Source: Sitta carolinensis (taxonomy: Eukaryota; Chordata; Aves; Passeriformes; Sittidae). From it: a stretch of 64,000 nt of DNA. Where the stretch lies: positions 20,029,649 through 20,093,648 of the forward strand of contig CM063291.1 of the NCBI GenBank assembly GCA_032173965.1, in the 5' to 3' direction. The notes below the pieces were generated by a model. The model made no database searches. It worked only from the letters and a program-made list of their open reading frames with translations, and had not been told where the DNA came from. Shown piece by piece: positions 37,740 through 50,400 of the stretch. A program made the translations under genes and the position numbers. Position 1 is the stretch's first letter. Each line of letters starts with the position of its first letter.

Positions 37740-38060
37740 GAACTCACCTCCTCGCTAGGCAGCGTGTAGACACGAGCATTGCCCGCGGAGCTCCCGCGGC
37801 ACCTGGTGCTGGAGCGGGGCCGTGAGGACGCCGAGAGGCTGCACGCAGCCGGGCAGCCCGGGGCACGACAGCTCGCAGGGCCGCCTGGGCTCCGTGTGCG
37901 GTGCCCGTGCGCTCCCGTGTTCCCTGCCTGGCTGCGGGCTCCTGGCAATACGGCTGCGCTGCCCAGCGGCACCGGCTGACGCAGCGCTGCTCCAAAACCT
38001 GGAGGTTGCCGTGAGGAGCGCCCGCAGTGAGACCCCGAGGCAAGAGAGAGCTGCGTTCTG
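37740..38060 (+). promoter_or_regulatory. CIB2: GC-rich 5' region of CIB2, probable promoter or leader
   Basis: A local rise in GC and CpG content begins ~340-650 bp upstream of the CIB2 start codon and contains cgcgg and gccgg clusters. No TATA box is evident. Its position suggests the CIB2 promoter and 5' UTR, but the transcription start cannot be placed from sequence alone. Confidence 0.5.
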
Positions 38061-38396
38061 CTGAGAGCGGCTGCTCGGGGTTTGGGTTAGAAAAGCTCCG
38101 TATGCCTCTTAGAAAAGCATCTGAAAAGGGGCAGATTGGTATCCCTGTTTTTGCACGACACCTGCCTGTGGTTTTAGCACTTTCCTTCCTGGCACGCTCC
38201 AGACAAGCCTTTGCAAAGATTTCCCAGACTGTGTCCTTCCTCACTGGGCAGGTGCAGTCCAAGCCAGTTCAATGCAGGCTCTGGGATTTTTTCAGCACAC
38301 TCACGGAATATACATGCTCTAAATGCCTACAATACAGAGGAATCCAGCTACTTGTAATGGGATGCCTTTGCAGAGAGGAAGAATTCCTCATTTAAG

Positions 38397-38447
38397 ATGG
38401 GTAATAAGCAAACGATATTTACAGATGAACAGCTGGATGCCTACCAG
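38397..38447 (+). CDS. CIB2: CIB2 coding exon 1
   Basis: Seventeen codons, MGNKQTIFTDEQLDAYQ, with a favourable start context (A at -3, G at +4) and a cag|gtaaga donor. A glycine follows the initiator methionine, as required for N-myristoylation. An upstream frame ends one base before this ATG. Confidence 0.95.
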
Positions 38448-41400
38448 GTAAGATATCTTGGTTTGCATTACGGGATGGAAGGGAGTAATCGACATATGTT
38501 TATGATTTGGGGTTTTGATTGGTTTGAGGAGTGGTTTTTTTCCAGTATAATTGAAAACTTTCTTTGTAACCTGCATGTATATATTCTACTGTTCCTTCCA
38601 GCAGGTGTAATAATCTTCTAAGGCTAAGTTGTTGAATATACTCATTTAATTCCTTCTCTGTATAGAGGGAGAAGGATGACATCCTCAGTGTCTGAACTAG
38701 GAAGCAGAATAATGATTGTGACTAGCTTGATGAAAGTGTAGCACCCTGATGCCTTTGCTGATAATAGAGCAGAAAGGAAAAGAATAGATCTTGTCTAAAT
38801 TCACTTCTCCTAAGGATAAGTCAGAGAAACATGCTTAATGTAATTCCAGAATAAGAGTCATTATGCTTGCATCCACTCCTAGAAAGCAGCTTCTTACCTC
38901 ATCATAAGCGTGCATTTTATGTCAGGGATAACTTGGTACTTCTTATTTAATTAACATCAACTGCTTTTAAATAGGGTAAGGAAAAAAAAGAAGAATTCCC
39001 AGTTTTAGTCATTTTTCAGCACACTGAAAAGGATTGCAGAAAGCTATCTGCACAGTGGGCATCTTGAACAAGTTTCTGAAAATAGTGAGGCAAAGCCTTG
39101 AGTAGAAGTGTGCTAAAGAAGGACACAACTGACTACGTATTAAGAGAGGCAGCCAGGGCTGGCTGCATTGCTCTGTTCTCCTACATGAAGTGACAAACAT
39201 TAAATTAGCAGCACAGGAAATCAAGATTTAGTTTGTGTTGTGATAACCAAGGGACAGATACAGACCCTTAAGGAACTGGGTAATGTAATGACATTTTACC
39301 TTTGTGATCTTTGATTAAACCCATTGAAGTAGAAACTATTATTTTCGTTATTAATTTTTTTCAAGTCACTGCTAACATGGACTTGTCACAGGTGTAAATA
39401 TTGAGCCACGGAGTGAGGCCAGATGTATATGCTAAAATGCTTTCACCCGTTATCCCACACTGAAGGTAAGGCATAAATTAAATGCTTTTATAAATACCTA
39501 GCTTTTTAAGTCATTGTAGGAAATGTGACAACAGACCTTCTTAATTTCCATTCTGTCACACTTCTCGCCTGCATTCTGTAATGTATTAATCTAAGTTAAT
39601 GATCTTAGATTTAGCTGTCCAAGTTCCAAAAAAGCTTTTTCACCTCCCTGCTGGGTAGTCGAGAAAGAAGTCAAAGATCTGTAAAGCACCAGTGTCTGTC
39701 TTCCTGCTAACAATAAAAGTGAACAAGAACAGAGCACAACAGCAGTGAAACAAAACAAAATTCAAATGTAATTAATGTTATCTTCTTGACATAAACTGGC
39801 AAATGCAAGAGCTGAAATGTCATCCCTAATTCAGAGCTCTTCATGTAGAAATTGCCTCTCTAATGGCTTTTTCAGCCCCTGCCTTTCATAATGCTGGGTA
39901 ATTGATCTCGAAGCCTGGCAGGAGTTGGGCCCAGTGGATTGAGTCGCCTTTGGGATTTCTCTGTTACAGGCAAGCTTGCAGTTCATTAGTGCGGAGCTAG
40001 ACAATTTTTGACTAGTAATAACCTTTGTTATGTTTGGCAAGTACCATAAAATAACAGGTTTCAGGAAATAACTGATCTGCAGAATTTGCCAGGAAGGACT
40101 GTTAGCCTCATGCTGTGAAGAACTGGATAAAGATGTAATTTTGATGGTGATTTGCCATTGATTCATTAGTTTTGCATCCCTCTTTTGGCTTTTAAACAAA
40201 AAGATCCTGGGCTGACTGCTGGAGCCACTCACACAGAGAGCTTTTGCCTCTCCACAGCATCCTGGGGGAGAAAGCAGTTTGTATAATACAAATGGAGCTG
40301 TTTGGCTTGGAGTTTGCAATCTTACCTGTCTTCTTCTCATTTGTAGAATTTCTTCAGAATAGAGAAGGGAAGACTGGGGCAATGTTTCCGTAATTTTTTT
40401 TTGTGCAGGTTTTTCTTGTCTTGAGCCAGCAGCTGAGTTACCAGGGCCTCTAAACCATGAGCCAAAGTAAAACACTGCCTACCACGGACCACTTTACAAC
40501 AGTCTGTTGTGCACATCTGTACCTGAGTGACCAGGAAGGCAGCTACATTTAAATTGCTTTTATAAATTGATCATCATTTGTGATCTTTTTTCTCCTAAAG
40601 CAGGTTCTTGTGAATTTCTGTGTCTGTGAGTTACTACTGTATTCCTTACAACAGTAGTCCAGGGTACAGTGTTCATAGTATCAGCATTCAGAAACAAAAA
40701 GGTCATCCTTTTTTGTAAAATATACCTTGGTTGTTCTTTTTTTTATCTTCCTCGAAGTTCCTATTGGAAGACTGTTCAAAACCTCACTCACCTCATGGTT
40801 AGACTTATCTATTCTTTATTGAAATATGTTTCTGGACATTGTATTATCTGGTTGTAACTTCTATTATTTCTGTCTTTCATACAAATTGCTTTAAGCTTAC
40901 AGCACTTAATATTGTTTCAGGAGGAAAAATTTATAATTGTAAAAAATTCATTGAGTTTTACAAGCTTGTTCCATAAAAGACACTATGAGATAAAAAAGTG
41001 AGAAGTTCATGTGCTTAAAGTATGGTAAAACCTATGCAATTGGCTTTGGCTTTAGAGAGTGAAGATTAAGCTGCAGAAAAATCACCTGCTTGAAGAGCTA
41101 GCATACATAAATCTCAGATCATTAGTGTGATATTAATGAAATAAAAGAAATCAAATTGTGTGATTTATCTAAAACTTTCTTATGCACCTTTTTTGCATGT
41201 AAATTGTCTTATTGAAGAGCCAATTTTTAGCAGAACTCTTAACTTTAAAGAATTGTAAATGTGGTCACCCGCAGGACGACCTCAGTGTTTTCAATGGACA
41301 ATTTTTTAAATGCTCTTCGTTAAGACTGGTGAAGGGTAGCCAGTTGAAACTGTTTGAACAAGAGACATGTAATAGAACTTGATAATACTAAACCATTCAT

Positions 41401-44400
41401 CTGTTTGGGTTTTTTAAAATCAGGTAGGTAGAGATGAAGTAAACAAGGACTGGAAAGCTGCAGATCTCCTAACACCTTGTTATAACACCTGCTGCTAAGA
41501 TCATATCACCTGTTATTATGAGAGTGTTCTTGTTGGCAGCTCTTTGCATTTTCTTAAGATTTGTGAAATGTTTTGCAAATTAGGCTTTTGCTAGCACTGG
41601 GTTGCTCATAGGGATTCACATAATTTAAAATACTGACCTTGTAAGAAAAGGAATTTTACTGGGCATTTATGATTCTTATGCCCTTTGAGTTCTGGTTGTG
41701 GTTTTTTGTGAATGGGGGTTTTGGTTGTTAAGGGCTTTTTTTATACAGAAATCTAACCAAGGTCTGGTGAGGGAAAAGGTAAGTATTGATAGGCAAGAAA
41801 TATGGGTTTCATTGCAGTAAAAGTACATTTTAAAATTAAGGTTTTAAAAGCCGCTTATAGATTTTGGATATCAAGTCTCATACTGAGAAAAGAAAATGAA
41901 CTGAAATTTTAGGGTGTTTTGAGTGATACTGTGTACAGATGCATGAAGAAATGGAAAATACAGGTATGCAGTAAAGCAACATCAGAGCCATTTATTCAAC
42001 TGGGTGCACAGCATTTCTAACTGTAAAACAATTGTATTGAGTAGGAAATGCAGAGAAACTATACTTGGGCTGTGGACAAATTCCTGCACTGTTCAGTCAA
42101 TGTCATTCCCATTTCTGGGATTACTTGAATGAAGACATTTGAATTTAAGACAAATTCTCGAATTTCAAGTGATTATTTATTTATTTCCCTCCTAGAACCT
42201 AGAGATTATAAGGCATATTACTGGTTTTATTGCAAGCCATTTGTATTTGTTTATTAGTGGTATTATTTACTCTGCATTATTTAATGCAGTCTCAAAACAA
42301 ACTGATGTTTACCCAGGCAGCCTTATAGGCAATATTGCAATACAATATAGTATGATGAAGTAGTGACTTTCTTCTTTTAAGAATTTCTCTATTACAGAGC
42401 TCACTTTTTTCCTATTATCAAAATTGAAGTCAAAGTGCAATTCAACTATATTTCGTGAGAATTACGCAAAACTGGATTAAACAAGTTATGTTATGATCTG
42501 TCAAGAAACACCATTTGTAAAGTAAAACAGGTTCATCAAGCTGTCTTTTAAAAACCCATGCTTGACTTCATCTGGGGTCTTGGAAAATTAACCCTTTGCA
42601 AGAATACAAGAAATGCATTCATAGGTTCCCCAGGATCTTCTGTAAAATATATTTTCCATTTCATACAGTATTGCTGTTATTGTGCAAGTAAAACTTGCAT
42701 ATTAATGCAGCAAGTTTTTTTTTGTGAAAATATCCTTTGGTCAGGTTCTGGTCTCACATTACTATTTGGTGCACATGTAGATTGAAAAAAAATTGCTTTT
42801 GTTGGCACTTTGCTTCTTTTCAGTCCTTGCTAATGTCTGACCTTTTTAATCCCCTGTTGCTGTATGAATCCATAAACCAGTTCTTACCGATGCAGATTTT
42901 TTCCTTCTGAAACTCAAGTGGGTGTTTTGGTTGGTTTGGGTGTAATTATAAAGTATATATGATGACAAGTAAGGATGAGCTGTATGGTAAAATTTTCATT
43001 GGTGTTCTGATGCAAACAGCATTTTTCACTCATTGACTCTGTTAACTCTTTATACACTAACAGTGATGAAAATACATAAATATACTGCAGACTGAGTCTT
43101 CCACTACTCTATGCCAGTCTTAGTTGTGTGGAATGTAGAACAAAAGTATTGCATTTGTAAAACACTACCAGAACAGAGTTAATAATAGATGTTATAAAAA
43201 AGTTTATTTGCTTCTGTCTGGTACCAGATTCTTGGTTACTTCACAGGATGATGTTTTGATGGTGTTTTAATTAAATGCTCTTACACATATTTTGTACTTA
43301 GGCACAGTACAAAACACGATTTGTGATTTTAAGAATGAAACCTCTGAAGTATTTTGCTTGAAATATTACCTTTTAAAGTGCTGCGGCATCCAACAGTTAG
43401 CATTTTTTGAGAGCTGCTCTCTCATATAGCTATATCGTTTACAGTATCTGCATTATCTGTAGTTTGCTGGCTTTTGTTTGAGGGTGTTTTTTTGTTTGTT
43501 TGTTTTTAATTTGCAATGATTTTGTAAGACTGATTTATATTATTTTTTATAAAAGTTTCCAATTAAACTGTTGCAGGATCAAAGTAAACCTGACCTCATG
43601 AAACTATACATATACAAAACAGAATATATATGTATTTTCTTAGAAGAGAAATATGCATTTAATGGCTTTTAGAAATACTGTTCCACAGCATATTTGAGTA
43701 TTTCTATTCTTTCTTTGAGTTGCTAATTTCTCCAGTTTTTGTTGTGTAGAGGAGTGTTTTGCACACCGCCATGAAATCAGAGCTGTGCTTTATGCACAAT
43801 TCTCGTTTCTGGGAGCGGTGATCGGTAACCTCCCATTCACGGGACTCTACTGCCATTCATCAGCCGTGTGCTGCCCTCGGGAACTGGCAATCCGTCCCCA
43901 GAACAGCTGACATGTGGGCTGAGTGGAGCCACACCTCCTGGTGTGCTGGGTGGACGCTCTACACAGTAAAGTAGCAGCATTGTCAGAGCATCTCTCTCTC
44001 CTTTTTTTGTTTTGTTCAAATCACTGTAGAACTCAAGACAAAGCAGAACCAACCAAGGAGTTTGCAGCCAAGTTCTGCAGATGAGTGGAAAGGGTGATGG
44101 ACCACAATATTTCAGTTTGTTCTGTCCTAAATCTGCATTCATCTGACACAGGAAATAAAAGAATAAAACTAACAGCATGTGCACACTGGTCTGCTATAAA
44201 ATAAGTTTTAAGAGCAGAGACTGTTAACTGTGCTTTACAAGCAATGCTGAAGGACTTGCAGAAAGTCCAATTATCAGCCATGAGCCAAGCTACCTACTAA
44301 AATGAGCTAAATACACCAGCTGTCTGCCTCTTCTCTCTGCAAATATTTTAAGAAGCAGTTAAGGCCTCCAAATGCTAAATTTGAGAATCAAGTCCCATTA

Positions 44401-47400
44401 TACAAGGTCATGATCTCATGGAAATCAATAGGAAATTTATTTTCCATTTGTTTGATTTTATTCACTTTGTTTCAAGATGTTAAGTAGATAATTGCAGGTT
44501 TGTTTTAGTGGTATCTTACCTCCAAACCTCAGTGATCCCATGTTTGGCTTCTAATTAATTTGATTATTAAGGGCACAAGGACAGACTGAGTGGGAGAGTT
44601 GATCTTGGAAAAGGTGCGTGTTTGTTCTCAGGGGCTGGAATAGGTGACATGTCAAGGCAAGTTCTAAAGTCAAAGTTCTAAAGAAGCTAGAACCCCCAAA
44701 GGCCTGCTGTTAGTAGAAAAAATGTCTTTCAGGCCATTGTATAGCACTAGAAATAAAGGCAATAATTCCCAAGATCAATTCTTGCCAGTAATGTTGAACT
44801 GATAAGAATTATGAAAACTCTGGTAATGTATATTTGTTTGGTATTCAGTTTATGCTTTTGTAGCAGGACTCCCAGACATTTTAGTGTCCAGACAGAACAG
44901 ACAGTTTGCATTTTGTGCTCTTAGTAAACTCAAATACAGTCACAAAATAGTAAATGTGTTCCATGGCTTGCAGGAAAATCAAAGTTATCATGTACAAAAA
45001 TGACAAATGCTTTCCAGAGCCCACATCACCTTTCCTTGTGAGAGAGTGAATTTAACATGTTAATTCAGTATTTATTGTCCTTCATCGTGTATTTTTCTGT
45101 ATGAATGAAGTAGTCAGAAGAAAATTGGATGATTCACCTCCGTGTTTCTTTGGCCAAAAGTCTTCAATTAAATTGGAATTAAATTGCTGAAGTTACAGCA
45201 ACTATAAAATGTAATTATGTTATTTAGACCTTTTTTCCATAATGATTTTAATCCAACTGAGGACTGTGCTTTCAAAAATAAAGAAAAAATAAGTCAGTCC
45301 TGCACCTCTTTCCTGCCATCCATAGATATGGGTTTCACCTTCATCTCTTGTAACAGCCCTGCCAACATTATATTCTAAGTCATTTAAAGGAAATGATCCA
45401 AGCTGGAAATGCATCCATTATTGCTAGGTTTATTTACAAACACATTAGTTCCTTCCTTCTGAGTTTTCTGATGCAGTTATTCAGCTCATCAGGCTGAAGT
45501 CTGCATAAAGGAACAGGCAGAAATAAGAAGGTGGGAGAAGCAAGAGAGATGGCTGGATTTCCCTGTCAGAGACCATGTGGAGCTGTGGTTTTGCATTAGC
45601 CATTTGACACCAGACAGGCTTTTTAATGGTAAATTGTTTCATAGGTGGTATCATCTGGCTGGATCAAAAGTATAGGCCAGGTCACAATACCTTTCTGGTG
45701 GTTTGACCCTGAGTAGCTTTAGGATCTCTCTTAGGAGTGAGACCATTCTTAATTTTTTTTTTTTTTTAATACTCTTCATCCCTGATGTATCCATGCAATT
45801 GGCAGGTGTGATTGAAATAGAGCTGTCAGTAACGGTGGTCAGGCAGATAGCTGCAACTACTTCTATAGATTTTTTCAGTATTAGTATTAGAGTTTTAGAT
45901 TACATTAGTAAAAATTTTGTTGATTAAAAAACAGGCAGGCAGCAGTGTTTGTTGTCAATGTCATGAAGCAACTCAGAATAAAATATAAAAAATGTGTGGA
46001 CTGTCAGCAAAAATGGTTTATTATTTGACCTCCTAATTTGTCTTCTAATAGCATTTTTGCAGGACTTCTGCAAGGTAAAGAGTAACTTTTCCTTTTAATC
46101 TTTCTCTCCATTTGTATATCACTTCCCTGTCAGCTTTCTAGTTAAGTGGCTGCTGTTTTCCCCAGCCTGAATAATTACAGATGATTGCTGCTGAGGGCAT
46201 TACAATTATTTGTGAGATTACACCTGCCCTTTCTTAGTAAATGAAGCATCCTTAAGTGTCAGTTTGACTGTGTTGATTGTGTGGAATTAAGGATGACTTG
46301 AGCAGCTGGCTACGGTGTCACTTTGTGCAGTTGCAGACAATGTGGATCAGTGTCAGCAGCTCCCAAAGGCGCTTCCTCCTGGGCCTTGTAACTGCACAAT
46401 CCACTGAAGGAAGAGCTGCTGCTTCGGGCACTTTGTATGGAGGAGAGCAAGGCAGCTCAATAATTAATACCTGCGGGGCTGATCACGTTCCTAGACACCT
46501 GAGACAGCTGCTTGCTTCTGCCAGTGGGGATCCTCTGCTTCTCCCCTCCTTGGAAGAAGCAGGCATTTAGCCTCAGTGAGTCTCAGCTTGAGAAAGAAAT
46601 ACTTTTTCATTGGTTGACTGAAGAGCAAGACTGGCAGAGTCAAAGTAGTTGTATGTACCCTTTAAGTATGGGTTACCAAGTCTGATACTTGGTAACTTGT
46701 TATCTTCTCACAACCTGATTTTCAAAAATGATATATTCTAACTATGTTTACATTAAAGGGGGAAAACTACAAAGAGCTGAATTGATAGGCAAATGCCCTG
46801 CCACGTCACATGGGCCTATGAGAGAGGCGGGTAATCACGAAGAATTTTCTCTGTTGGTGGTTGTCCCCTATATATACTCCCTCAGGAGCTGGCTCTAAGA
46901 TTGAGTTGCATATTCTCTGAATTGATGGGTAATATGTCATTACCACTAGTGTTCCTAGTCTTGGGTGCAGGGGCAGAATTCCATTAAACACATACTAGGT
47001 AAGGGTGGAGATTAGGGGATTGTTTTTGAATAGGATGGGACTGATTATTGTTTCCTCACAGTGCCTGAAATTATAACTTTTTTTGTGATTGACAGAAATG
47101 CATGAAATGCAAGCTCTTCCACTGCTCCTTTTCTGGCTCTTTGGTGATGTGTTTGAATTCCAGTAAAACACAAGTGTTCATGAAGTGAATTAAACCAATG
47201 TCAATTCAGTCACATTACAGAGCCATTTAGAATGCAAGTGAATCCTTGTGTGCTCTTCTCTCAAGTTCAGCAAGCTCTACTTTTGCATTTTAGTAAGTTA
47301 TTTCTAGTTCTGTGATAGCACAGGGAGAGCTGAATAGTTTGCTGCTGTTCAGGGCAGGGGCTGTCCATTTATCCATGCTCCTAAAATAGAGGAGTTTTCA

Positions 47401-50400
47401 GCCTTCAGTAAAGTGGCCACAGTGCAAATTAATTGTTAGTAAAAAGGATTAATAACTAATAAATAATCATATTTATTATTAAACCAGTTGTCTCCAGCAG
47501 GAGGATACTTCAAGTTAAAAGACATTTTTTTGTCATCTGTTTGTTGTTTATAGTTTTCCATATTAATTCATTGAATACTTTTGGTATATACCTTCTTTTT
47601 TGGATTTAATTTTGTTTCTGGCCTAGTCATTCCACATTGGAGAAGTATCTTAGTAAACCTGGGTTTTTTCCTCCTAAACTATCCAATTACCAATATCTTC
47701 AATGATAGGCCTGTCCTTGGAAAATTTCTGTTATTCTATAATGTATATTGTTTTCTGAGTCAAAAATAGACGGCACCCAAATGGCATCTTTAATGTTTCT
47801 CTGTCAGCTCTGAGTTTCCTTCTAAAAGGTTGAGAAATAGCTCTTTGCAGTTGTTTTCAATATTTCTGTAGTACAATGACTCATTTTGTTTCTTTAACAG
47901 GATTGCACGTTCTTTACTCGGAAGGAAATCCTTCGGTAAGTAAATTGTTTTAAATTTCTCCTTCGTGATCCATATGGAATGGGCTTGTCTTAGTTTGGAA
48001 GACAGGTATTGAAGGGGGCTCTCAGACAAAAATATGAGGATATGGATAACAGTTCTTTACTTGTGTTTAGCAAGGTAAAACAGAACAACAATAACTATGA
48101 TATGAACAACAGATAGAACCAGGGAAACAGTCACAGCGTTTCTCTGCCGCTGGCACCCTCCCCCCCTGTTGGTGCAGTTACCGGCACCAGCAGCTGTGGA
48201 TGCAGAGTCTCGGGATGCTGCAGATGGATCAGGAGCTCCCTGGCGGGGCTGGAGCTGCAGCACGAGTCCCGGCAGGACAGGGGGTGCAGAGTCCCGGGGT
48301 GCTGCAGATGGATCAGGAGCTCCCTGGCAGTGGCTGGAGCTGCAGCACGAGTCCCGGCAGGACAGGGGGTGCAGAGTCCCGGGGTGCTGGAGATGGATCA
48401 GGAGCTCCCTGGCGGGGCTGGAGCTGCAGCACGAGTCCCGGCAGGATAGGGGGTGCAGAGTCCCGGGGTGCTGGAGAAACACTTGGAGCAGGAGCAAAGA
48501 AAAAAACAGCGAAGGGCAAAGAGAGCAGGACTCCACCGTAGCCCGGCTCTCGGCGAGACAGTCCCGCGCTTCCCTCCCGGATTCCCGGGACACCCCCGAA
48601 AAAAAGACCCCCTCCCCCCACCTCAGCCACTTCTTTTGTCTTTATTAACTACTCTTAAGTACTCAGACATTAGTTACCTGGCAACTTATGGGAAAAAAGA
48701 AAAAAAAAAAATTCTACAAGTGAACCCAAACCCCAACAGGGCTAAATCTTTTTATCTGACTTGTGAGGAAACCAGATAAAGCCAGTAATTCTGCAGGAAG
48801 TAATGAGAAAAGGATTGGATTTGAGACACTTATAATGTAAAATTGTCATAAAATGGTGATTAGCTTCAGGTGAATATCATAGACCATTTTAGAGTTGAGC
48901 CAGTGGCTTGTATGAAAGAGATTTGCTGCTTTTCTGCTCAGTGATACCAGTGAGGGAACATCCTGCAGTCAGTATGGAATCCAGAGGTGTTTTTACATGT
49001 CTGAGGTGAAGTTTTAGTGAGCAGGAATAAGATGGGTTATGACCCCTGGATAGTTAGCACTTACTGATTTAGCATCTCCTTGTCTCAGTGAAGGGGCAGC
49101 CAGGTACTGCTGGGCACTTATTTACACTGCAGGATGCTCACAGGGCTAACATGGAGGAAGTGCAGGTTCAGTCCTCTTTAGGCTGAACTGAATTTCTTGT
49201 GCAGCTGCCAACTTCAGTGAGATGATCCAGCAAGGAGCAACCTTACAAAGAGGAAAAGAAAAAAAAAGAAAAAGAAAGCCCTGTCTGCCTCACCATCCAT
49301 TTGCATGGCTGTTAATGACTGTTGTGTAGATGGGGATGAAGGGATTAAGATGGCAGCTTCAATTTAGGTTGCTATAAACTGATGTAAACCAGCATGAGAT
49401 TGCAATTAAGTGAAATGGGCTAAGTGTTTTTATCTGTCCCTACAGGGAAAGTAGACCATCAAGACCCCAAACAATAGTAAATCTATTTTCTGCTGGTTTA
49501 ATAAACTGAATCAGATCTCTGAGGGATCAGATGTGAGCCAAAGCTGGCATAAGAGCCAGAGTGAGCAAATGCAACTGAAAATGAAGAAAGCATTTCCCTA
49601 CCTGTAAGGTGTTAAGTTGACTTATACATTGACTTTAGCGTGCAAGGCTTTGGTGTCAGTATCAGCTTAAGTCAACACAAATGCAGGCTGTGGTCAGAGG
49701 GGTTGAAGACACATTTTTTGATTAGTAATCTGAGTGTGGATAATGTGCAAATGATTAGAAAATTGTATAATTTATGCATTTAAAGTGATGAAAAAATTAA
49801 CACAAAATGTTGAAAATGGAGATAGGAAAAAATATAAATTAAGACTGCAGCAGAGGCATGTGTGCCTGGTAAAATAGAAAAATAGGAACCATAGCTCACT
49901 ATTGGTGTTTGATAGCTGTTTATCACAGAAAACCTAAATACCCTCCTAAGGCTTGGTTAAAGATGGTTAATTTTTGGAAGTGCTGATCACAGCTATGAGC
50001 ATTCAGTCATGGGCACAGGGCAAGAACATATTAAAGAATGTTGGTTATTGTAGACATATTTATGTTATCACTGACTCAAAACATTATCTAAATGTTCATA
50101 GGACAGCTGACAAATTTTTAGAGCTGTTACTGGTTTCTTTGGTGATGTTACAGCTTTGGAAACATGGCCCAGTTTTCTTAAGGACAATGTGGGAATTTAG
50201 ACCAATGTGTGTAGCTTCAGGACACAACTTTTCTGCACAGAGAGATGTCAGAATACACAGGTAGACAATCAGTCTGTAAGTGCCTAGAACTTAATATATG
50301 CTCAGAGGCAGCCATTGTGGATTTGTTAAAAGCAAATCTTCCTGTGAGTGTCTGCTTTTGTCAGAGAAAAAAAGCAGCTGCAACATGTCTTTATTTTGGT

